The notes under the pieces: model-generated
What the model saw: the letters and a program-made list of their open reading frames with translations, nothing else
Databases searched by the model: none
What the model was told of the DNA's origin: nothing
NCBI RefSeq assembly: GCF_001422445.1
Contig: NZ_LMNA01000026.1
Span: forward strand, 186,001 to 250,000
From: Pseudorhodoferax sp. Leaf274
Lineage (GTDB): Bacteria; Pseudomonadota; Gammaproteobacteria; Burkholderiales; Burkholderiaceae_C
Direction: 5' to 3'
Length of the DNA: 64,000 bases
Program-made: the position numbers and the translations under genes
Shown: piece after piece, positions 9,307 through 16,630 of the stretch
Layout of the letters: each line of letters opens with the position of its first letter
How positions within the stretch are numbered: position 1 is the first letter of the stretch

Positions 9307-9847
9307 ACCCCGCCCGCGCCGCAGTGGCGCGCTGCTGCTGGCGGCCTTGCTGGCGCTGGCCGGCCTGCTGTGGGCCGGCCGTGCCGACCTGCCCGCGCAT
9401 CTGGCCCGCTGGACGGGCGGCGCGGCGCGCGCGCAGGCCACGCTGGACTACGCCCGCCTCTCGCCCACGCTGGACGCCGCCGCCCTGGCACGGCAGCTGG
9501 ACGACCTGCCGCTGCAATGCCAGGCGCTGGCCGACGGCAGCGCCTGCGAAGCCGCGCTGGCCCAGGCCAACGGCCTGCCGGCCGCGCTGCTGCGCGCCAG
9601 CTGGCAACAGGGCCGGCTGCAGGCGGTGGACGTCCTCGTGCCCTGGTGGGCGCACCACCGCGCGGTCGGCATGCTGACCGCGCGCCTGGGCGCCCCCGGT
9701 GGCCACGAGGTAATCGCCGCCGACGGCCAGCGCATCGCCGCGCTGAGCTGGAGCCTGCCCGAGGGCACGGTGCAGGTCGCGCGCGCGCCCGGCTGGAACC
9801 CCTTGCACTGGACCGCGCTGCGCTGGAACGCCACGCCGCCGCGCTGA
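9284..9847 (+). CDS. Hypothetical membrane-anchored protein downstream of the rhomboid gene
   Basis: 187 residues if started at GTG 9284, inside the 3' end of the rhomboid gene in another frame. After an Arg-rich start there is one hydrophobic segment (ALLLAALLALAGLLWAG), a probable signal anchor. The rest looks periplasmic with two cysteines (LQCQALADGSACEAAL), possibly a disulfide, and Trp-rich C-terminal blocks (VPWWAHH, LSWSLPEG, GWNPLHW). No family recognised. Position and overlap suggest co-expression with the rhomboid and a possible role as partner or substrate, which is inference. The start codon is uncertain. Confidence 0.6.
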   Translation: MHPQRSPEPRPRRSGALLLAALLALAGLLWAGRADLPAHLARWTGGAARAQATLDYARLSPTLDAAALARQLDDLPLQCQALADGSACEAALAQANGLPAALLRASWQQGRLQAVDVLVPWWAHHRAVGMLTARLGAPGGHEVIAADGQRIAALSWSLPEGTVQVARAPGWNPLHWTALRWNATPPR

Positions 9848-9969
9848 CGCGCGGCTGCAGGAAGCCGCCCTGCGTGGTAAGGTCGCGCCTCGGGTTTTCC
9901 CTTGGTTTCCCTTGGTCCAACCCGCCGAGCGGGCCGCGCAACGCGGTCCGCGCCCAGGAGTCCCCCGTC

Positions 9970-11214
9970 TTGAACAGCATCCCCACCACCGGCGGCACCA
10001 CCACGCCCGCCGCCACCCCGGGCTTTGCCCGCGCCGTCTTCTCGCTGGGCGTGGGCGGCTTCGCCATCGGCACCGGCGAGTTCGTGATCATGGGCCTGCT
10101 GCCCGAAGTGGCGGCCGACATCGGCACCAGCATCCCGCAGGCCGGCCATGTGATCAGCGCTTATGCACTGGGCGTGGTCATCGGCGCGCCGGTGCTGGCC
10201 GTGCTGGCCGCCGGCATGGGCCGACGCGCACTGCTGGTGGCGCTGATGGCCGTGTTCGCCCTGGGCAACTTCGCCAGTGCCGCGGCGCCGGGCTACTGGT
10301 CGCTGAACCTGCTGCGCTTCGCGGCCGGCCTGCCGCACGGCACCTACTTCGGCGTGGCCGCGCTGGTGGCCGCCACACTGGCGCCGCCCGGGCGCCGCGC
10401 CCATGCCGTGGGCCTGGTGATGCTGGGCCTGACCAGCGCCACGCTGGTCGGCGTGCCAATCGCCGCCGCGCTGGGCCAGTGGCTGGGCTGGCGTGCGGCC
10501 TTCGTGCTGGTGGGCCTGATCGCGCTGGTCGCAGCATGGCTGGTGCACCGCAACGTGCCCGCGCTGCAGCCCGACGCCGGCGCCAGCCCGCTGCGCGAAC
10601 TGGGTGCGCTGGCCAGGCCCCAGGTGTGGCTCACGCTGGGCATCGGCGCCATCGGCTTCGGCGGCATGTTCGCCGTGTTCAGCTACATCAAGCCCACGCT
10701 GCTCGAGGTGGCCGGCATGCCGCTGTCCTGGGTGCCCGTCGTGCTCGCGCTGTTCGGGCTGGGCATGGTGGCCGGCAACCTGGTCGGCTCGCGCCTGGCC
10801 GACCGCGCGCTGATGCGCGCCATCGGCACGATGCTGGTGTGGGCGGGCCTGGTGCTGGCGCTGTTCACGGTGATGGCGCACCACCCGGTCACGGCCGCGC
10901 TGAGCCTGTTCATGGTGGGCACCATCGTCGCCATCGGACCGGCGCTGCAGGTGCGGCTCATGGACGTGGCGGGCGACGCACAGACGCTGGCCGCCGCGCT
11001 CAACCACTCGGCCTTCAACGTGGCCAACGCCGTGGGCGCCTGGCTCGGCGGCGTGGCCATCAGCGCGGGCTTCGGCTGGACCTCCACCGGCTGGGTCGGC
11101 GTGGCGCTCGCGCTGGCCGGGCTGGCGGTGTACTTCTGGGCGCTGTCGAATGCGCGTGCCCAGGCGCGGCGCACGGCGGTGGCGGCGCAAGGCTGCGCCG
11201 GGCAGGCCGGCTGA
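9970..11214 (+). CDS. MFS transporter, DHA1/AraJ-like exporter
   Basis: 414 residues with about 12 membrane segments. The N-terminal block FAIGTGEFVIMGLLPEVAADIG is the hallmark of the AraJ/YdhP/chloramphenicol-resistance branch of DHA1 exporters. LPHGTYFGVAALVA and the second-half motif FNVANAVGAWLGG also fit. These are proton-driven drug or sugar exporters in the inner membrane; the substrate cannot be read from sequence. The chosen start is TTG 9970, 11 bases after an AGGAG-like site. It is monocistronic: the neighbours on both sides are unrelated. Confidence 0.88.
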   Translation: MNSIPTTGGTTTPAATPGFARAVFSLGVGGFAIGTGEFVIMGLLPEVAADIGTSIPQAGHVISAYALGVVIGAPVLAVLAAGMGRRALLVALMAVFALGNFASAAAPGYWSLNLLRFAAGLPHGTYFGVAALVAATLAPPGRRAHAVGLVMLGLTSATLVGVPIAAALGQWLGWRAAFVLVGLIALVAAWLVHRNVPALQPDAGASPLRELGALARPQVWLTLGIGAIGFGGMFAVFSYIKPTLLEVAGMPLSWVPVVLALFGLGMVAGNLVGSRLADRALMRAIGTMLVWAGLVLALFTVMAHHPVTAALSLFMVGTIVAIGPALQVRLMDVAGDAQTLAAALNHSAFNVANAVGAWLGGVAISAGFGWTSTGWVGVALALAGLAVYFWALSNARAQARRTAVAAQGCAGQAG

Positions 11215-11274
11215 TCGACGGCCGGTGCCGGGCACCGGCGCCAGGCCAGGTCCCGGCGCCAGCGCGCGGAACGT

Positions 11275-14200
11275 TCAGTGGACGCGCGCCGCGGCCGGAG
11301 CCGCCGCCTTGGCCACCGGGCCGACATACCGGTCGATGTCCACGGCGTCGATGAGCTCGGGGCTCAGGAACCTGTGCGCGTACTGCAGGTACACGCCCGA
11401 TGTGAGGAACAGGTCGAAGACGTCCGGATCGATGTGGCCACGCCGCTTGAAGCCCCACAGGATCTCCACCGCCTCGGACAGCGGCTTGGACTTCTTGTAC
11501 GGACGGTCGGCAGCCGTCAGCGCCTCGAAGATGTCGGCCACCGCCATGATGCGTGCGGGCACCGGCAGTTCCGCGGCCTGCAGTTGGCGCGGGTAGCCCG
11601 TGCCCTTGAGGTTTTCGTGGTGCGTGCCGGCGTACTCGGGCACGCGCCGCAGGTTCTTCGGGAAGTTCATCGATTCGAGCATCACGATGGTCTGGGTGAT
11701 GTGCTCGTTGATCTTGTAGCGCTCCTCCGCCGTCAGCGTGCCGCGGCTGACGGACAGGTTGTGCAGTTCGCCGCGGTTGTACAGGTGCTCGGGCACGTCC
11801 ATTTTGAAACCGTGCCGCGGATCGGTCACGGCCGCCGGTGGCCGCGCCACGATGTGCTGCGGCTTGTCGTCCAGCAGCCGCTCCATCGCCGGCAGCGGCG
11901 CTACGGGCACGTCCTGCAGCGCGGCTGCGGCTTCGTGGCCCAGGCCCAGGCGGTCGTCGAAATGGCGCCACCAGGTCTGGCTGCCGATGGCGTGCAGGCG
12001 CGTCACCCGCTCCTCCTCCATGTATTCGGCACCGATGTTGCAGCGGGCGACGAAGGCAAACTCTTCGCGCAGCTGGGCTTGCCGTGCATCGCGCCGCGCC
12101 TGCGCGGCCGTCTTGTCGGCGCCCGTCAGGCGCGCCTTCAGGCAGTCGATCTCGGCGTCGCGCCACAGGATCTCGAAGCGCGTGCGGATTTCATGGATGC
12201 GGTCGTGGATGGTCTCCAGCTTGGTGGCCTTGTCGACCACATACTCCGGCGTGGTGATCTTGCCGCAATCGTGCAGCCAGGCGCCGATGCGGAACTCGCG
12301 CCACTGCTCGGCGGTCTCGAAACGGAAATGGGCGAGCGGCCCCTGTTCGACGCGCGTGGCCTCCTCGGCCAGCATGATCGCCAGCTCCGGCACACGTTCG
12401 CAGTGCCCGCCGGTGTACGGGCTCTTGGCGTCGATGGCGCCTGCCAGCAGCCGCACCATCGAATCGACCAGATCCGACTGCGCCTGCACCAGCTGGTGGT
12501 TGTCCAGCGAGACGGCGGCCTGCGCGGCCAGGGCGGACGCCAGCTGCACGTCTTCCTCGCTGAACGGGACGGCCTTGCCGGTGATCGGGTCGAGCGCGTT
12601 CATCAGCTGCAACACGCCGATGACCTCTCCCTCGCGCGGGGCCAGCGGCAGGGCCAGCATGGAGACGGTGCGGTAGCCGGTGCGCTCGTCGAAGCTGCGC
12701 GTACCGCTCAGGTCGAAGCGCTGCTCGGTGTAGACGTCGTCGATCACCACGTGCTTGTTGTGCAACGCCACGTAGGTCGACACGAAGCGGTCGTTGTCCC
12801 GGCCATCGGCATCGCGCAGAGGGATCTCGCTTTGCGGCAGCGAGTCGTCGCGCGTGCGCAGCGCAAAGCGCAAGGTGCGGTTCTCGGTCACGATGTACAG
12901 GGTGGCGGCGTCGCAGCGCGTCAGCCGCTTGGCGCCGAACAGGATCTGCTGCAGCAGATGCATCATGTTCCGCTCGCGCGACATGGCCAGGCCGGCGGCG
13001 ATCAGCTCCTCGAGGCGCTGGCGCGAACTGCGCAGCTCCTCCGTGCCGGAGCGGATCGAATCGCGCATGACCGCATGGGCCTCGGCCAGCGCGCTGAACT
13101 CCTGCAGGCGCGAGCGGATGCGCGGCGTCGGCCCGAAATCCAGCGTGCAGATGCGGATGGCATCGCGGGTCAGTGCGTCAAGCGTGCCCACGATCCGCTT
13201 GGTCGCGATCAACGCGATGAGCAAGGCGACCAGCACCACCAAGGCGCTGAACGCGGCCATGCGGTCGCGCGCGATGAACATGAAGCCGAACAGGCGCGAC
13301 AGCGGCGCATAAGCCACCACGCGCCAACGCTCGCCCGGTTGCACCTCCAGGCTCGACTGGGCCAGCACGTACTGCTCGCCGTCCAGTTCGGCCACACGCA
13401 CCTCCGGGGCCGGTCCCCTGGTCTCCCAGCGGGCCAGTTCTTGCAGGGCCGCCGCGGCGGGGTCGCCGATCGAAGGGGCGCCGCCGCCGCCCGCCGGCGC
13501 AAGGGCCTCGCGCCCGGCACCGGAGGCGACGACCCGGCCTGCGGGGTCGATCAGCGCGCCGGCAGCATGCGGCGAATAGGCCAGCCCGGCGAACAGCTGC
13601 TCGATGGCGGGCGTGGCGATCTCGGCCGAGGCGAAGCCGGCGCCGTTGGCCAGCCGCCTGGCCACGGTGACGCCCGCGCCGCTGGTCGTGAAGAACGGTG
13701 CAGGACGCGTGACGACGGTGTCGGGACTGGCCATGGCGGCGCTGGCCACCGGGTTGTGCCAGGCGTCCAACTGGGTGGTGGACTGGCGTTCGGCCAGCAC
13801 GCTTGCAGCAGCATCGACGAAGCGCCAGGTCTCGGTGCGCCGGCCATCCGCGGCGGGCGCGCCCACCGCACGCGTCGCGAAGCGCGCGCCCTCGGGCGCA
13901 CGCAGGGCCTGGGCCAGCGCTGCGCTGCGCCGCAAGGCGATCGCCTGGAAGTAGCGGCCGTCCTTCAGCGTCAGCTGCTGCGAGTACAAGCCGGGCTCGA
14001 CCGCGAGCGACGCGATCCATTGGCGCTCCAGTGCGCCGACGGGGGTGCCGCGCGCGTCCAGGTCGAATCCCATGGTGGCCGCCACATCCACCTGGGCGCG
14101 CACGCGCCCCATCAATCCGCTGAAGAGGTCGCTGCCCTGCTGAACCTGCTGCGCAAAGATGACGTTCGCGCTTTGCTTGGCCATCTCCTCGAACTTGACG

Positions 14201-14418
14201 AAGGCGATGCGGATCAGCGTGGCGGTGACGACCAGCAACAGCACCACCAACGCGGTACCCAGCACCGGCTGCAGGGCCCAGCGCATCTCCCGCGGCTTGG
14301 CCAACTGGGCGGCGATCCGGTCGGCAGCGCGGCGGGTGAAGACCGGCGTATCAGGGACAGGGGGGTGTGAGGGCGGCACGGACTGCACTTTATCGCTCGG
14401 AATACGTGCAGGCCACAT
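11275..14418 (-). CDS. Cache-GAF-HD-GYP cyclic-di-GMP phosphodiesterase-like protein
   Basis: About 1047 residues from ATG 14418 (TTG 14460 or GTG 14391 are alternatives). Membrane helices at ~52-76 and ~394-416 enclose a ~315-residue periplasmic Cache-like sensor. A GAF domain (~483-646) precedes an HD-GYP domain with both signatures intact: LHDCGKITTPEYVV at ~715 and HHENLKGTGYP at ~935. HD-GYP proteins hydrolyse cyclic di-GMP. The HD and GYP motifs are ~220 residues apart instead of ~60, so the catalytic domain holds a ~150-residue insertion. It is the last gene of the SLAM-FecR-cyclase operon. It likely turns a periplasmic signal into second-messenger breakdown. Confidence 0.9.
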   Translation of the reverse strand: MWPARIPSDKVQSVPPSHPPVPDTPVFTRRAADRIAAQLAKPREMRWALQPVLGTALVVLLLVVTATLIRIAFVKFEEMAKQSANVIFAQQVQQGSDLFSGLMGRVRAQVDVAATMGFDLDARGTPVGALERQWIASLAVEPGLYSQQLTLKDGRYFQAIALRRSAALAQALRAPEGARFATRAVGAPAADGRRTETWRFVDAAASVLAERQSTTQLDAWHNPVASAAMASPDTVVTRPAPFFTTSGAGVTVARRLANGAGFASAEIATPAIEQLFAGLAYSPHAAGALIDPAGRVVASGAGREALAPAGGGGAPSIGDPAAAALQELARWETRGPAPEVRVAELDGEQYVLAQSSLEVQPGERWRVVAYAPLSRLFGFMFIARDRMAAFSALVVLVALLIALIATKRIVGTLDALTRDAIRICTLDFGPTPRIRSRLQEFSALAEAHAVMRDSIRSGTEELRSSRQRLEELIAAGLAMSRERNMMHLLQQILFGAKRLTRCDAATLYIVTENRTLRFALRTRDDSLPQSEIPLRDADGRDNDRFVSTYVALHNKHVVIDDVYTEQRFDLSGTRSFDERTGYRTVSMLALPLAPREGEVIGVLQLMNALDPITGKAVPFSEEDVQLASALAAQAAVSLDNHQLVQAQSDLVDSMVRLLAGAIDAKSPYTGGHCERVPELAIMLAEEATRVEQGPLAHFRFETAEQWREFRIGAWLHDCGKITTPEYVVDKATKLETIHDRIHEIRTRFEILWRDAEIDCLKARLTGADKTAAQARRDARQAQLREEFAFVARCNIGAEYMEEERVTRLHAIGSQTWWRHFDDRLGLGHEAAAALQDVPVAPLPAMERLLDDKPQHIVARPPAAVTDPRHGFKMDVPEHLYNRGELHNLSVSRGTLTAEERYKINEHITQTIVMLESMNFPKNLRRVPEYAGTHHENLKGTGYPRQLQAAELPVPARIMAVADIFEALTAADRPYKKSKPLSEAVEILWGFKRRGHIDPDVFDLFLTSGVYLQYAHRFLSPELIDAVDIDRYVGPVAKAAAPAAARVH

Positions 14419-14466
14419 AATAAATTGGCACAAATTTCGAACCGATGAGCGCGGCTTCAAGCCGTT

Positions 14467-16617
14467 TCATTTGTCCAACAACCGGATGGTGTCACCCAGC
14501 TCTCCGCGACGGAGCCGCTCCAGGTGGAAGCGCACCAGCGGTTGCACCGGTGTTTCCTGCGCCAGCGCCTCGAAGGCGGCCAGGGCCCGCGGATCCTCGG
14601 CGGCCATCAGCGCGTAGGCCTGCGCGTAGCGCTCGAGCGCCGCCCCATCGACCGGCAGATCCAGCCCGTCGTTGGCCGGCTGGAACACCAGCAGGGGCTT
14701 GTTCTTCCCTTTGAAGATGAGCCGCCCCACGCAGCGGACCGCGAGCGCAGGACAGGCCGCCATCACGGCTTCGGACATGCACAGGCGCGTTCCCAGGCTC
14801 TTGTTCGCGCTCTCCAGCCGGGACGCCGTGTTGACCGGATCGCCCAGGGCCCGGTAGTCGAAGATGGCATTGCCGCCGAAGTTGCCGACGATGACTTCGC
14901 CGCCATGCACGCCGATGCGTGTGTGGCCGAACGGCACGCCTCGGGCCTGCTGGCGCTGCGCGAACGCGGTCGCGAACCGCTGCAGGTCGATGGCGCAGGC
15001 GACGGCACGCTCGCGGTGGTCGGCCTGGGCGATGGGTGCCGAAAACATGATGGCAATGCCGTCGCCGACGATCCGGTCCAGCGTGCCCTGGTAGCGGAAC
15101 GCGACGCCGATCATGCCGTCCAGGTACTCGTTCAACAGGCCTACGGCCTCGCCCGGATCGATGTCTTCCATCAATCCCGTGAAGCCGGCCAGGTCGGTGA
15201 AGATGAAGCTGCAGGTCTGGCGCCTGCCCCCCAGCGCCAACTCGTCCGGATGGTCGACGATGTGCGCCACGAGGTTGGGCGAGACGTAGCGCGAGAAGGC
15301 CTGGGACACCCAGCGCCGGCGCTTCTCGCTGGTGTGGTGGCGCAGCAGGCTGGGCACCAGGAAAGCGCAGGCGATGCCCAGGCCCGGCGCCAGGGGGTCC
15401 AGCAGCAGCCGCTCTTGCCGGAAGGCCCACCACGAGGCCGCACCGACACCCAGCAGGATGGCGCCGGTCGCGAGACTGGCCACGGCGGGCCTGGTCGTCA
15501 TCGCGAGCACGCCCACCGCCAGCCCCCCGAGGAGCAGGCACAGCGCCTCCAGGGCGCGCGCCCAGTCCGGCCGGGACAACAAGCCGCCGGTGAGGATCTG
15601 TTCGAGGGCCTGCGCATGCACTTCCACGCCGGCCAACAGATGGCCCAGGGTGCCGAAGCGCAGGTCGAGCAAGCCCTGTGCAGAACTGCCCAGCAACAGG
15701 ATCTTGCCGTCCAGCTCGCCGGAAGGGACCTGGCCGGCCAGCAGCTTCCACGCGGGAATGGTGCGTGCCGGCGCAGCGGGCGCGTAGTGCACCCACATCT
15801 CGCCCGTCTCGGTCGTCGGCACCGACAGGCTCCCGATGCGGACGTCCTGCACGCCGTCCACGGTGCTTCGCACCACGATGCTGCGTTCACGCTGCGCCAC
15901 ACGCAGCAGTTCCGTGACGAGGCTGGGCACCAGGCTGTCGCCCACCCGCAGCAACAGCGGTACCCGGCGCACCACGCCATCGGAATCGGGAAGGAAGGCC
16001 AGGGCACCGTGCCCCGCTGCGTGGTCGGCCAGCGGCTGGACCGCGGTGATCGCTTCGCCGAATCTCCGCAGGAACGGTGCAGCCGGCCGCCCCACCTCGA
16101 CAAAGCGTGGCGGGCCGGCGAGCGCAGCCGGCGTTGCCGGGGCTTGCGGGCGCAGCGCGAATCCCAGCACCACGCCGCCGCCGTCCATGGAACGTGCGAA
16201 CGCCTCGTCGGGGTCCTCCACACCCGCGAAAACTTCGCGCTGGGCGGGCGACAGGTTCCAGTGCCTGGAGATCTCCGCCGGCGAACTCCGGTCGGCCTCG
16301 GCGAACACAACGTCGAAGCCCAGCGCTGCGGCCTTGCCGGCCTGGGCCTGCACCACGATCTGTGCCATCCGGCTGCGCGGCCACGGCCACTGCCCCAGGC
16401 GCGCCAGGCTTTCCTCGTCGACATCGACGATGCGCACGGCGGTGTCTTGCCATTCACGTGGCTGCCAGCGCTGGTACTGGTCGAAGACCGCGTGCCGCGC
16501 GCCTCGCAGCCAGATGGGATCGGACAGCAGCACGCCGGCCAGCAGCACGAGCAGGGCCAGCCATCCTGCCGCCTGGGCGGTCTTGCGCCAACGCCGGCGA
16601 GATGGCGGGGTGTTCAC
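14467..16617 (-). CDS. CHASE2-domain class III nucleotide cyclase
   Basis: 716 residues. One N-terminal helix (~18-35), an extracytoplasmic CHASE2 sensor (~40-335; FDQYQRWQPREW, VRIVDVDEESLARLGQWPWPR), three closely spaced helices (~350-425) and a class III cyclase domain (~455-640). Both metal aspartates are present (FTDLAGFT, VGDGIAIMF), as are the transition-state Asn and Arg (VNTASRLE) and the base-reading Asp (FDYRALGD). The lysine usual before the second motif is Arg (LDRIVGD), so base specificity is less certain; cAMP is the default guess. GTG start, 13 bp after the FecR gene. Confidence 0.92.
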   Translation of the reverse strand: MNTPPSRRRWRKTAQAAGWLALLVLLAGVLLSDPIWLRGARHAVFDQYQRWQPREWQDTAVRIVDVDEESLARLGQWPWPRSRMAQIVVQAQAGKAAALGFDVVFAEADRSSPAEISRHWNLSPAQREVFAGVEDPDEAFARSMDGGGVVLGFALRPQAPATPAALAGPPRFVEVGRPAAPFLRRFGEAITAVQPLADHAAGHGALAFLPDSDGVVRRVPLLLRVGDSLVPSLVTELLRVAQRERSIVVRSTVDGVQDVRIGSLSVPTTETGEMWVHYAPAAPARTIPAWKLLAGQVPSGELDGKILLLGSSAQGLLDLRFGTLGHLLAGVEVHAQALEQILTGGLLSRPDWARALEALCLLLGGLAVGVLAMTTRPAVASLATGAILLGVGAASWWAFRQERLLLDPLAPGLGIACAFLVPSLLRHHTSEKRRRWVSQAFSRYVSPNLVAHIVDHPDELALGGRRQTCSFIFTDLAGFTGLMEDIDPGEAVGLLNEYLDGMIGVAFRYQGTLDRIVGDGIAIMFSAPIAQADHRERAVACAIDLQRFATAFAQRQQARGVPFGHTRIGVHGGEVIVGNFGGNAIFDYRALGDPVNTASRLESANKSLGTRLCMSEAVMAACPALAVRCVGRLIFKGKNKPLLVFQPANDGLDLPVDGAALERYAQAYALMAAEDPRALAAFEALAQETPVQPLVRFHLERLRRGELGDTIRLLDK

Positions 16618-16630
16618 ACAGCGCTCTGAC

